A stretch of DNA of 64,000 nt from CBDCGS01 sp965216915 (GTDB lineage Bacteria; Pseudomonadota; Alphaproteobacteria; UBA828). Below the pieces are notes generated by a model. The model saw only the letters and a list, made by a program, of their open reading frames with translations, was not told the DNA's origin and made no database searches. The stretch covers positions 1,054,001 to 1,118,000 of the forward strand of contig CBDCGS010000011.1 in NCBI GenBank assembly GCA_965216915.1. Reading direction: 5' to 3'. Below are positions 33,063 to 42,500 of this stretch, in pieces. A program made the position numbers and the translations under genes. Numbering within the stretch: position 1 is the stretch's first letter; every line of letters starts with the position of its first letter.

Positions 33063-35041
33063 TCCCCGAGATCGGTCACTACGCACTGATTCTCGCGCTC
33101 TTGATGGCGTGCGTTCAGGCGTTTTTCCCGATGGTCGGCGCGTGGCGCGGCGAGCCCGCGTGGATCGCGCTGGCGCGGCCCGCGGTGATTGGGCAGTTCG
33201 TGTTCGTTTCGGCCGCCTTTGGCGCGCTGATGTACGCCTACGTCGTATCCGATTTCTCGGTCGCCAACGTCGCCGAGAACTCTCATTCGGCGAAACCGCT
33301 GCTCTACAAATACTCCGGTGTCTGGGGCAACCACGAAGGCTCGATGGTGCTCTGGATCTGGATCTTGGCCCTCTACGGCCTTTGTGTCGCGCTTTTCGGC
33401 CGCAACCTCCCGCCCGCCTTTCGCGCGCGCGTTCTCAGCATTCAGGCGCTGGTCGGTGTGGGCTTTTTGATCTTCTCGATCGTGACCTCCAATCCCTTTC
33501 TCCGGCTCGACCCGGCGCCGATCGACGGACGCGATCTGAACCCCCTCCTCCAGGACCCTGGCCTCGCGTTCCATCCGCCGCTGCTCTATTTCGGCTATGT
33601 CGGCCTTTCGATGGCCTTCTCGTTTGCGATCGCGGCGTTGATCGAAGGCAAGGTCGATCCCGCCTGGGCGCGTTGGGTGCGGCCCTGGACGCTCGTTTCC
33701 TGGTGTGCGCTGACTGCGGGCATCGCGCTCGGCTCATGGTGGGCTTATTACGAGCTCGGCTGGGGTGGCTATTGGTTCTGGGACCCGGTCGAGAATGCAT
33801 CGTTCATGCCGTGGCTCTTGGCGACCGCCTTGCTGCACTCGGCGATCGTCGCGGAAAAGCGTGATGCCCTGAAAAACTGGACGATCCTGCTTGCGATTCT
33901 CGGTTTCTCGCTCAGCCTGCTCGGAACCTTCCTGGTGCGCTCAGGCGTGCTCACCTCGGTGCATAGTTTTGCGAGCGACCCGGCGCGCGGCGTCTTCATC
34001 CTCGGCTTCTTGGTGTTCGTGGTCGGCGGTTCACTCAGCCTCTACGCGTGGCGGGCGCCGACGATCCGCTCGGCCGGTGCCTTTCGGCCGGTGTCGCGTG
34101 AGGGCTCGCTGATCCTCAACAACCTGCTCCTCGTGGTTGGCTGCGCCACCGTGTTCATCGGCACGCTCTATCCATTGATCCTCGATGCCATCACCGGGGA
34201 GAAGGTTTCGGTCGGCCCGCCTTTTTTCGAGGCTACGTTCGTGCCGCTGATGATCCCTCTCCTGCTCGCCATGGCCGTAGGCCCCCTGATGGCGTGGAAG
34301 CGTGCTGGGCTTGACGCGATGTGGCGGCGCCTTTTGCCGTCGCTGGTGGCGGCAGTCGGCGTCGCAGTCTTGGTGATTGCGGTGGAGGGCGGTCCTTGGG
34401 GCGCGATTCTCGGCATGGCGATCGCCGCGTGGCTTTTTGCCGGCGTGTTGTCCGAACTCGTCGAGCGCGTGCGCCTGTTCCGAGTACCTTTGGTTGAAAG
34501 TTTCCGCCGCGCGGCGTTCTTGCCGCGCTCCGCATGGGCGACGAGCATCGCGCATGCGGGCGTGGCAATCCTGGTGACGGGGTTGACGGCCGCGGGCAAT
34601 TGGGCGGTCGAGATGGAACGCGTGATGCAACCCGGCGAGGCCGTCGAGGCCGGGGGGTATACTTTCGAGATGACCGAGATCGGCGATGTGCAGGGCCCAA
34701 ACTATGTGGCGCAGCGAGCGATCTTCCGCATCACCGACGGGGGTGAGGAGGTCGCGGAGGTCTATCCAGAGCGCCGCTTCTATCCCGTCCAGGGAACACA
34801 AACCACCGAAGCTGCAATCCACACGACGTGGCTTGCCGACCTCTACGTCGTGGTTGGGGATCCAGCGGAGAATAATGGAACCGCGATTCGCATCCACCAC
34901 AACCCGCTCGTGCCGTGGATGTGGATCGGCTGCCTCATCATGATTTTCGGTGGCGCCGTGTCGCTGACCGACCGGCGCCACCGCGTCGGCGCGCCCGCGC
35001 GCCGGCGTGCTCTCGCCCAAACCGCAGGCGCAGGTGACTGA
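33059..35041 (+). CDS. ccmF: cytochrome c-type biogenesis protein CcmF
   Basis: Large multi-spanning subunit of the heme ligation complex that attaches heme to apocytochrome c. The product is 660 residues from ATG 33059, overlapping ccmE by 4 bp. It has about 14-15 hydrophobic segments, the WWD motif WGGYWFWDPVENASFMPW and conserved WGNHEGSMVLW. A longer frame from 33035 adds eight residues inside ccmE and is disfavoured. ccmG begins within its last codons. Confidence 0.97.
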   Translation: MIPEIGHYALILALLMACVQAFFPMVGAWRGEPAWIALARPAVIGQFVFVSAAFGALMYAYVVSDFSVANVAENSHSAKPLLYKYSGVWGNHEGSMVLWIWILALYGLCVALFGRNLPPAFRARVLSIQALVGVGFLIFSIVTSNPFLRLDPAPIDGRDLNPLLQDPGLAFHPPLLYFGYVGLSMAFSFAIAALIEGKVDPAWARWVRPWTLVSWCALTAGIALGSWWAYYELGWGGYWFWDPVENASFMPWLLATALLHSAIVAEKRDALKNWTILLAILGFSLSLLGTFLVRSGVLTSVHSFASDPARGVFILGFLVFVVGGSLSLYAWRAPTIRSAGAFRPVSREGSLILNNLLLVVGCATVFIGTLYPLILDAITGEKVSVGPPFFEATFVPLMIPLLLAMAVGPLMAWKRAGLDAMWRRLLPSLVAAVGVAVLVIAVEGGPWGAILGMAIAAWLFAGVLSELVERVRLFRVPLVESFRRAAFLPRSAWATSIAHAGVAILVTGLTAAGNWAVEMERVMQPGEAVEAGGYTFEMTEIGDVQGPNYVAQRAIFRITDGGEEVAEVYPERRFYPVQGTQTTEAAIHTTWLADLYVVVGDPAENNGTAIRIHHNPLVPWMWIGCLIMIFGGAVSLTDRRHRVGAPARRRALAQTAGAGD

Positions 35042-35669
35042 GCCCGTGACCGACGAACCGACGCGCCAACCCGGTGCCGTGCCGCCCGACGAGGGCGCGC
35101 TCGAGGACGGCGTGCGAGACCGTGAGGCCTCCCGCCGCCGGCTCTATTTCATCCTGCCGCTGGTCCTGTTTGTCGCGCTGGCGATCGTCCTCTACGTGGT
35201 CTTGGTCGACCCGGAGAAGAAGGACATTCCGTCGGCTCTGATCGACAAGCCGGTGCCCACATTCGACCTGCCGCCGATCGAGGGGTACGACGCTGGTCTT
35301 GCGACGGCGAACCTCATGATCGGCCAACCGGTGCTGGTCAACATCTTCGCTTCGTGGTGTGGACCCTGTCGCATCGAGCATCCCTTGCTGATGGATCTCG
35401 CCACGCAGAACACGGTGCCGATCTTCGGCATCAACTATAAGGATGACCCAGACGACGCGTCGGGCTGGCTGAAGCGCTATGGCGATCCCTACACGCGCAT
35501 CGGCGCTGATCGAGACGGCCGTGTCGGCATTGACTGGGGTGTCTACGGCGTGCCCGAAACCTTCGTGGTCGATGGCGCGGGTAGGATCATCTACAAGCAT
35601 ATCGGTGTGCTGACCCGGCGCGATCTCGAGGAGACGATCCTGCCGCTGATCGAGGCAAACCGCGGATGA
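35034..35669 (+). CDS. ccmG: thiol:disulfide interchange protein CcmG/DsbE
   Basis: Membrane-anchored thioredoxin-like protein that keeps apocytochrome c cysteines reduced. The active site is WCGPC (Cys109 and Cys112), preceded by a membrane anchor (about residues 38-60). The GVPETFVVD cis-Pro loop is present. The GTG at 35034 overlaps the end of ccmF by 8 bp; GTGs at 35007 and 35049 are alternatives. The acidic, Pro-rich N-terminal tail of ~35 residues is longer than usual. The stop overlaps ccmH by 4 bp. Confidence 0.95.
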   Translation: MTEPVTDEPTRQPGAVPPDEGALEDGVRDREASRRRLYFILPLVLFVALAIVLYVVLVDPEKKDIPSALIDKPVPTFDLPPIEGYDAGLATANLMIGQPVLVNIFASWCGPCRIEHPLLMDLATQNTVPIFGINYKDDPDDASGWLKRYGDPYTRIGADRDGRVGIDWGVYGVPETFVVDGAGRIIYKHIGVLTRRDLEETILPLIEANRG

Positions 35670-36157
35670 GGCGGTTCGCGCACACGATCGGTGTTTTGGC
35701 CTTCGGCTTTTGGGTGCTGAGCGGCGCGAGTGGCGCCTGGGCGTTTTCCGCTGACGAGCCGATCGACGATCCGGCGCTCGAGGAGCGTGCGAAGGCGCTC
35801 CATGAGGCACTCCGCTGCATGGTGTGCCAGGGCCAGTCGATCGCCGACTCGAACGCCGAACTTGCGCGTGACATGCGGGTCATCGTGCGCGAACGCGTCG
35901 CCGCCGGCGAAAGTGACGACCAGGTGGTGACGTTCCTGACCGACCGGTATGGGGATTTCGTGCTGCTCAGCCCGCCGGTCAAGCCGCTAACCTATGTGCT
36001 CTGGTTCGGCCCGGCGCTTGTCCTGGTCGCGGGCGTCGTGAGCGTGATTTTCCTACTCCGGCGTCGCCGCGCCGCGATGGACACGGGCGTCGGCGCCGCG
36101 CCGTTGACCGAGGAGGAGCGGCGGCGGCTCGACGCGCTCCTCGACGATGAGTCCTAG
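35666..36157 (+). CDS. ccmH: cytochrome c-type biogenesis protein CcmH (CycL)
   Basis: Periplasmic thiol-redox subunit of the heme ligation complex. The 163-residue product has a signal peptide (cleavage likely after GAWA near residue 26), the active-site LRCMVCQGQS (Cys51 and Cys54), and one C-terminal transmembrane helix (about residues 105-128). This is the short form without TPR domain, consistent with a separate ccmI gene directly downstream. It overlaps ccmG by 4 bp. Confidence 0.96.
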   Translation: MRRFAHTIGVLAFGFWVLSGASGAWAFSADEPIDDPALEERAKALHEALRCMVCQGQSIADSNAELARDMRVIVRERVAAGESDDQVVTFLTDRYGDFVLLSPPVKPLTYVLWFGPALVLVAGVVSVIFLLRRRRAAMDTGVGAAPLTEEERRRLDALLDDES

Positions 36158-36181
36158 CCGGAACCGGCGGATTCAGACCAG

Positions 36182-38056
36182 ATGATCCTTTGGCTCGTGA
36201 TCGGTCTCATGACCGCGGGCGCGCTCGCGGCGCTCGTCATTCCGCTGATCGTGCGTCCGCGCGCGGCGCCGCCCCGTGCCGACTACGACCTCGCCATCTA
36301 TCGCGATCAGCTCAAGGAGCTTGAGAGCGATCTCAGCCGCGGGTTGATCAGCGAAAACCAAGCGGTCGCGGCGCGCACCGAGATCGAACGCCGCATGCTG
36401 AACGCCGCCCGCGGACTGGAAGCAACCGGCGCCGCGCAGGCAGCGCCCGCCCGTCCGCGCCTGCGTTGGCTCGGGATCGGGCTTCTTGGCACCATCGTTC
36501 CTGCGGCCGCGATCGGTCTTTATGTGACGCTTGGACAACCAGGCCTGCCAAGCCGACCGTTCGCCGGAGTTCCCGCCGCGCCGGCCCAGACCATGGCCGG
36601 CCGCGGTGTCGAAGAGGCGACGCAGAACCTCTTGCGACGACTCGCCGAGAACCCCGAGGACATTCGCGGCTGGGTGCTGCTCGGCCGTTCCTACGTCGCG
36701 CTGGAGCGCTACGACGATGCGGTCGAGGCCCTTAGACGCGCGCTCGCCCTCTCTCAGGGCGACCTCAATATCCTCGCCTTTTATGCCGAGGCGCTGGTCC
36801 TCGCCGCGGATGGGATGGTGACGGAGGATGCGCGCAGGGCGTTCAATACCGTGAGAGATGCGAGGCCCGACGACATCGCCGCGCGCTACTACCTCGCGCG
36901 TGCGGAGCTGCAAGCCGAGCGCGTCGACAAGGCGCTTGAGATGTGGTTGTCGCTGGCTGCCGACACACCCCGCGAAGTGCCGTGGCGCGATGCCCTCGAG
37001 CGCGACATCAGACGGGCCGCCAGTGTTCTCGGTGCGGATCTCGACGAGATTCCGGCCGCTCCGTCGGCCGAACCCACACCGCGCGGACCGAGCGAGGAGG
37101 ATATCGCGGCTGCTGGGCAAATGAGCCCACAGGAGCGCCTGGAGATGATCCGCGACATGGTCGACGGCCTGGCCGCCCGCCTTGAGGAAGATCCAAGCGA
37201 CATCGCCGGATGGCGCCAGCTCGCGCGCTCCTACGAGGTTTTGGGGGAAAGCGAGAAGGCGGCCGAGGCGCGCCGCCGCATCGCGGCGCTCGAGGCCGAC
37301 GCGGACCCGGCGGGGCGCGAGCGGCCAACCGCCGGGCCGACCACCGAGGACATGGCCGCCGCCGCCGAGATGGCACCCGCAGAGCGCGCCGAGATGATCC
37401 GTGGCATGGTCGATGGCCTGGCCGCCCGCCTCCGGGAAAATCCAAACGACCTCGCAGGGTGGCGTATGCTCGCGCGCTCCTACCGCGTTCTCGGCGAGGA
37501 GGAGAAAGCCGCCGACGCGGAGCGACGGGCCGCAGAGCTCGAGGCGGCGAGCCGCGGGGCTGAGCCCTCCGCCGGGCCGAGCGCCGCCGACATGGAGGCT
37601 GCCGCTACGCTTGCCCCCGAGGAGCGGGCGGAGATGATTCGCGACATGGTGGACGGTCTTGCGGAACGTCTTTCGCGAGAGCCGGACGATCTCGCCGGTT
37701 GGCTTCAGTTGGGCCGGTCCTATGGCGTTCTTGGGGAGCACGGCAAAGCGCTCGAGGCGTTTCAGCGGGCCGCCGATCTTGCGCCGAACAGCGTCACGGT
37801 GTTGCGCGACTATGCACGAGCGATCACCGCGGCGACGCCCGATCCGCAGGGCTTGCCCGCTCACGCCACGACCGTCTACGAGCGCATTCTAACGCTCGAT
37901 GCGAACCACCCAGAGGCGCTTTGGTTCGTCGGGTTCGCGCGGCTCAGGCAAGGCGACACGGAGGGCGCGCGGACGCTCTGGACGCAGCTGCTTTCTCAGA
38001 TCCCGCCGGGCACACCGGACCATAGGGCCGTGCAGGAGGCGATCAACGCCCTCTGA
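36182..38056 (+). CDS. ccmI: cytochrome c biogenesis protein CcmI with tandemly expanded TPR modules
   Basis: Apocytochrome c chaperone of the heme ligation complex. The 624-residue protein begins with the CcmI membrane part: helix 1 at residues 4-24, a leucine-rich cytoplasmic loop with AIYRDQLKELESD, and helix 2 near 97-115. A periplasmic TPR region follows. Residues about 305-386, 387-467 and 468-545 are three tandem copies of a module containing EMIRDMVDGLAARL and DLAGWRQLARSYRVLGE-type sequence, linked by acidic Pro/Ala spacers. Many CcmI proteins are shorter, so the length reflects this repeat expansion. It is the last ccm gene, 24 bp after ccmH. Confidence 0.93.
   Translation: MILWLVIGLMTAGALAALVIPLIVRPRAAPPRADYDLAIYRDQLKELESDLSRGLISENQAVAARTEIERRMLNAARGLEATGAAQAAPARPRLRWLGIGLLGTIVPAAAIGLYVTLGQPGLPSRPFAGVPAAPAQTMAGRGVEEATQNLLRRLAENPEDIRGWVLLGRSYVALERYDDAVEALRRALALSQGDLNILAFYAEALVLAADGMVTEDARRAFNTVRDARPDDIAARYYLARAELQAERVDKALEMWLSLAADTPREVPWRDALERDIRRAASVLGADLDEIPAAPSAEPTPRGPSEEDIAAAGQMSPQERLEMIRDMVDGLAARLEEDPSDIAGWRQLARSYEVLGESEKAAEARRRIAALEADADPAGRERPTAGPTTEDMAAAAEMAPAERAEMIRGMVDGLAARLRENPNDLAGWRMLARSYRVLGEEEKAADAERRAAELEAASRGAEPSAGPSAADMEAAATLAPEERAEMIRDMVDGLAERLSREPDDLAGWLQLGRSYGVLGEHGKALEAFQRAADLAPNSVTVLRDYARAITAATPDPQGLPAHATTVYERILTLDANHPEALWFVGFARLRQGDTEGARTLWTQLLSQIPPGTPDHRAVQEAINAL
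37094..37816 (+). repeat. three tandem ~243-bp coding modules in ccmI
   Basis: The DNA encoding CcmI residues about 305-545 consists of three similar units with a period of 81-82 codons. The start of each unit is marked by the peptide patterns EEDIAAA, TEDMAAA and AADMEAA, and the core by MVDGLAARL or MVDGLAERL. The copies differ at many positions, so the duplication is not recent. Confidence 0.85.
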
Positions 38057-38077
38057 GGCCTGCTGGCTCTGGCCTCA
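38054..38077. terminator. inverted repeat shared by the ccmI and mreB stop codons
   Basis: TGAGGCC (38054-38060) and GGCCTCA (38071-38077) are exact complements separated by 10 bases. The left arm contains the ccmI TGA and the right arm, read on the other strand, contains the mreB TGA. The hairpin could end transcription in both directions, but neither side has a T tract, so a Rho-independent terminator is not proven. Confidence 0.4.
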
Positions 38078-39109
38078 GGCCGCCTCGTGCAGCACCATCT
38101 TGAGGGCGCTCATCTCCTCGAGGCAACGACCCGTGCCGATCGCGACGCATTGCAGCGGATCATCGGCGATCAGGACCGGAAGGCCGGTCGCGTCTCGAAT
38201 TGTCTCGTCGATGCCGCCGAGCAGCGCGCCGCCGCCCGTGAGCACGATACCTTTGTCGACGATGTCCGCCGCAAGCTCGGGCGCGGAGTTCTCCAGCGCC
38301 ACCTTCACCGCGTCGATGATCGCGCCAACCGGCTCGGCCAGGCTTTCGGCAATCTGCCGCTGCGAGATGATCACTTCCTTCGGCACGCCGTTCATGAGGT
38401 CGCGACCCTTGACGGCGACCGTTTTGCCCTCGCCGTCCGCGGGCACGCAGGCGCGACCGAACTCCTTCTTGATGCGCTCGGCGGTCGATTCGCCGAGCAG
38501 CAGGTTATGGTTGCGCCGGACGTAGGCGATGATGCTGCTGTCCATCATGTCCCCACCGACCCGCACCGAGCGCGAGTAGACGATCCCGCCGAGCGAGATC
38601 ACGGCGACCTCGGTGGTGCCGCCGCCGATGTCGACCACCATCGAGCCGGTCGGCTCTGTGACAGGCAGGTTGGCGCCGATCGCCGCGGCCATCGGCTCCT
38701 CGATCAGAAAAACACGGCTCGCTCCGGCGCTTTCCGCTGATTCTTGAATGGCGCGCCGTTCGACCGCGGTCGAGCCGGAGGGCACGCAAACGACCACCTT
38801 CGGGCTCGCGAAACTTCGGCGATTGTGCACCTTCCGGATGAAGTGCTTGATCATCTCTTCGGCACTCTCGAAATCAGCGATGACGCCATCGCGGAGCGGC
38901 CGAATCGCTTCGATATTTCCGGGGGTGCGGCCGAGCATCTGCTTGGCCTCCTCGCCCGCCGCAAGCACCTGGGTTTTTCCCTTCCAGGTTGCAATGGCGA
39001 CCACGGAAGGCTCGTTCAGGATGACGCCCCGGCCTTTGACATAGACGAGCGTGTTGGCGGTGCCGAGGTCGATCGCCATGTCGGCGGAGAAAAGGTTCAT
39101 CGGAAACAT
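38075..39109 (-). CDS. mreB: rod shape-determining protein MreB
   Basis: Bacterial actin that forms membrane-associated filaments and organises cell-wall elongation. The 344-residue protein shows the phosphate-1 motif DLGTANTLVY, phosphate-2 VVDIGGGTTEVAVISLGG, and adenosine motif IVLTGGGALLGG. The N-terminal hydrophobic MFPMNLF could act as a membrane-binding patch. An ATG at 39100 is the alternative start. It is normally first in a mreBCD operon, but here it runs straight into the convergent ccmI, so mreC and mreD must lie elsewhere or be absent. Confidence 0.97.
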   Translation of the reverse strand: MFPMNLFSADMAIDLGTANTLVYVKGRGVILNEPSVVAIATWKGKTQVLAAGEEAKQMLGRTPGNIEAIRPLRDGVIADFESAEEMIKHFIRKVHNRRSFASPKVVVCVPSGSTAVERRAIQESAESAGASRVFLIEEPMAAAIGANLPVTEPTGSMVVDIGGGTTEVAVISLGGIVYSRSVRVGGDMMDSSIIAYVRRNHNLLLGESTAERIKKEFGRACVPADGEGKTVAVKGRDLMNGVPKEVIISQRQIAESLAEPVGAIIDAVKVALENSAPELAADIVDKGIVLTGGGALLGGIDETIRDATGLPVLIADDPLQCVAIGTGRCLEEMSALKMVLHEAA

Positions 39110-39177
39110 CGGTGCTCGTCCTGGAGATCTGGTCTAGCGGTCGATCGGATCGGGGCGTTTCGCTCTCGCAGCTTGGT

Positions 39178-39312
39178 TCATTGCAACGCGGAAGCCGTGG
39201 CGGCGGCGTAGCTGAACATCACGAGGATGGGGAGCGCCGCCGTGAGGATTGCGCGTGCGAGCGCGTGCCGCTTGCTGGGTCTAGACGAAAAAATCCGACG
39301 ATGGCGCCTCAT
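39178..39312 (-). CDS. possible small membrane or secreted protein upstream of mreB
   Basis: A 44-codon frame starting MRRHRRIFSSRPSKRHAL, followed by a hydrophobic stretch (AILTAALPILVMFSYAAATASA) and ending LQ. The basic start plus hydrophobic core looks like a signal or membrane anchor. There is AAAGGG about 11 bases upstream of the ATG, a loose ribosome-binding spacing. It lies 68 bp before mreB on the same strand. The frame could be accidental; I know no family for it. Confidence 0.3.
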   Translation of the reverse strand: MRRHRRIFSSRPSKRHALARAILTAALPILVMFSYAAATASALQ

Positions 39313-39384
39313 CCTGGCTCGTACCCTTTCTGCACCCCGGTGCGCTCAATTCGATTGCCTAGACCCAAGTGTGCAGGAGATTGA

Positions 39385-39399
39385 TTAACTTGGACTTAA
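39385..39399. promoter_or_regulatory. perfect CtrA-type box (TTAA-N7-TTAA)
   Basis: TTAA at 39385-39388, seven bases (CTTGGAC), then TTAA at 39396-39399 followed by CC. This is an exact match to the consensus bound by the alphaproteobacterial response regulator CtrA. It was the only exact match seen in a manual search of the window. It is 166 bp upstream of the hybrid kinase start, 73 bp upstream of the 44-codon ORF and 276 bp upstream of mreB. Confidence 0.6.
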
Positions 39400-39511
39400 C
39401 CTAGGATATTAGAAATAAATAGCTCTAGTTTCTATGTAAAAAATATCTAACGATCGAACAGTTAAGGGTCTTTCTGAAGTAACATTTTTCGTAAGAGAGG
39501 ATTTTCTATTT

Positions 39512-39540
39512 TTGATCAAAGATCTATTATTGCTTATGAA
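39512..39540 (+). promoter_or_regulatory. candidate promoter of the hybrid kinase
   Basis: TTGATC (39512-39517), a 17-bp spacer, then TATGAA (39535-39540) resembles a vegetative -35/-10 pair. The transcript would begin near 39547, leaving a leader of about 20 bases before the TTG start. It lies in the AT-rich island 113 bp after the CtrA-type box. Confidence 0.35.
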
Positions 39541-39564
39541 TTTTTACCATTCCTTATTCAAGCT

Positions 39565-42500
39565 TTGGCATGGTGTCGTGGGCGAGAAATCGACCGCATT
39601 TTCTCGTCGAGCCATCGGCAAGAATCAGATTTGGACTCAAGGCTTCGACAACCCTTGCAACGATCCGATTCGACACACGAGCACGACGTCACCAGCAAGC
39701 AGCTTCAGGAACTCCTGAAGAACTGGCCGGTCACGATGCTCGGCAGCGTTGCGGCCATTGCTGCCGCCGTCTTCGTGTACTATGGGCACGCGCCCGAGAC
39801 GCGGCTGTTCCCATGGGTGGTCGCGGCTTTCGGCATCAATCTGACGAGATGGATCTATTGGCTCCATGTGCGTCGCGCGCTGAGGACCGATGACCGGCCG
39901 CAGAGGCACATCCAGGGTTTCTCGCTGCTCTCAGCGGCTGATTCGTCTTGCTGGGGAGCGATCGGCTGGCTCTTTTTCATCGCGGAATCGCCGTCGCACC
40001 TCGTTTTTCTCGTCGCGCTCTTGGTCGGGGTGACCAGCGCCGGCCAGGTCCTGGTTTTCGCGCACCTTCGAACCGCCCTCATCCATCCCGTTCTCGTTAT
40101 GTCGCCGCTCGCGGTCATGTTGTCGCAGCAGGGCGACGACGTGCTGAGCACCATGGCCGGCCTGGTGTTTGTGTTCATTCTCATTCTCGCCGTGGTCGGC
40201 GCCCGCTCGAGCAAGAGCCTGCAAGCACACTGGCAGTTGCAAACGCAGCTCGCCACGCGGGATCGAGAGCTGACGGCGGCACAGACTTTTCTCCAACACC
40301 TCCTTGACGCGGTCCCGAGCCCCATTTTTGTGAAAGACCGCGCTCACCGGTGGATCGCCTTCAATGATGCATTCTGCGGCTTCATTGGGCGAAGTCGCGA
40401 GGAGATGATCGGTCGGAGCGATGACGATTTCCATTCGCGAGACATCGTCGAGGCCTTTTGGCAGCAGGACGACGAGGTGATGCAGACCGGCGAGGTCAAG
40501 ACGCGCGAGCGTGCGTTCACCGATCGCGAAGGCCGCGCCCGTTGGGCCCTGACCCGAAAAACCGCGTTCGATCTTCCCAGCGGAGAGCGCTACCTCGTGG
40601 GTGTCATCACCGACGTGAGTGAGCTGAAGGAAGCTCACAACGAGCTGGAGCAGGAAGTCGGCGAGCGTCGTCGCGTCGAGACCCGGCTCCGCATGATCGC
40701 GGACAATCTTCCTGCTGTCGTCGCCTATGTCGACCGTGACGAGCGCTACCAGTTCGTGAACAAGAGCATGGAGGAATGGTTCGACCGGTCCGCGGACGAG
40801 CTACTCGGTCGAACCGTCGCCGAGGTTCTGGGGCCGACGACTTACGAGGAGATCCGGGCGACGATCGATCGCGCCTTCGATGGGCAGCCTTCATCGATCG
40901 AGTTCTCCTCGACACTCGCCGATGGAACGCCGCGCGCTTTCAGCTCAGACATCATCCCGCATTTCGGCGCCGACCAGGACGTCGAGGGCTACTATGTGCT
41001 CACCCTCGATGTCACCGAGCGGCGGCGCGCTGAAGAGGCTCTGCGGGCGAGCGAATCGAGGCTGCGTGCCGTCTACGAATCGGCCAAGGTGGGGATCGCG
41101 TTGGCCGATGTCGACGGACGCATAGAACAATGCAATCCGGCCTTCGAGACAATGTTGGGTTACGGTCCCTCGGAACTGATCGGGAAGACGTTCGTCGAGA
41201 TCACGCACCCGGACGATGTGACCGACGATGCGGACATGTTCGCGGGTCTCAAGGTGGGCGCGCTCGACGGCTATCATTTCGAGAAACGGTATGTGCGAAA
41301 GGACGGGTCGACCTGTTGGGTTGATCTGCAGGGCTCGGCGCTTCGCAACGCCGATGAGGAGTTCGAGCAAACCCTCTCGGTCGTCAAAGACGTCTCGGCC
41401 CAAAAGGACGCCGTCGAGAAGTTGCGCCTTGCGATCAGCGAAGCCGAGCGCGCGAACCAGGCAAAATCAGAATTTCTGGCAATGATGAGCCACGAGCTTC
41501 GCACCCCGCTACACGGGATCTTGGGCGTGGCGAACCTCATGCGGCGTATGGAGCTTGCGCCAGGGCTCCAAGAATATGTGCAAAGGATCAAGGCGTCTGG
41601 AGACGGTCTGCTTTCGTTGCTCAACACCATTCTCGATCTCTCGAAAATCGAAAATGGCGGGTTCGAGCTCGAGGAAACCGATTTCCGCCTCGAGAAGGTG
41701 TTAGACAGCGTTGTCGGGCTGCTGGGCGCAAGCGCCGAGCAGAAAGGGCTCGCGCTCCGGGTCGATGCGTCCGAGGCCGCGACGGGGTGGCTGAAAGGTG
41801 ATCCCGAGCGTCTGCGGCAAATCCTGTTCAACTTGGTCGGCAATGCGATCAAGTTCACCGACGCGGGCGGCGTTTCGATCAGAGTCGCAAGCGCGGTGGG
41901 CCCGGACCAGCTCCACGAAATCCGCTTCGAGATCACAGACACCGGCATGGGAATCCTGCCCGAGCAGCAGCAGCGAATCTTCGATCGCTTCGCTCAAGCC
42001 GATGGCTCGGCTACGCGCAAGCACGGCGGGACGGGGCTCGGACTGGCGATCTCAAAGGAGTTGGCGCAGCTGATGGGCGGCGCCATGGGCGTGGAGAGCG
42101 AGCCGGGAGCGGGATCGACCTTTTGGTTCACCGTGCGCTGCCGCCAAGGCGACGAGCAGGCGAGCGGCGTTGCCGCCTCCGGCCAGGCGTTCTCGGGCGA
42201 CGGCGGCGATCCGGGCTTCGGTCCGCTACGCGTGCTTGTCGCCGAAGACAATCCCGTCAACCAGATGATCGCGACCCAGCTTCTCGAATCGAGCGGTCAT
42301 TACGTCGATGTCGCCGCCAATGGCTTGGAGGCGCTCGCGGCCATGGCGGCCAACACCTATGATTTGGTGTTGATGGACATCTCGATGCCCGAGATGGACG
42401 GCCTGACCGCCGCCAGGAAGATCCGCGCCCTCCCCGGCGAGGCGGCCAAAACGCCGATCATTGCGCTGACGGCAAACGCCATGGCCGGCGAGCGCGAGAA

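Larger units (their letters stand above)
39110..39564. other. 455-bp divergent intergenic region with an AT-rich island
   Basis: The region separates mreB from the hybrid kinase. Its mreB-proximal half has ordinary GC content and holds a possible 44-codon ORF on the minus strand. A 9-bp inverted repeat (TGGGTCTAG at 39276-39284, CTAGACCCA at 39359-39367) lies there too. From about 39381 to 39540 the sequence becomes strongly AT-rich, 45 G+C in 160 bases by hand count, and carries a CtrA-type box and a candidate promoter. Confidence 0.7.
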
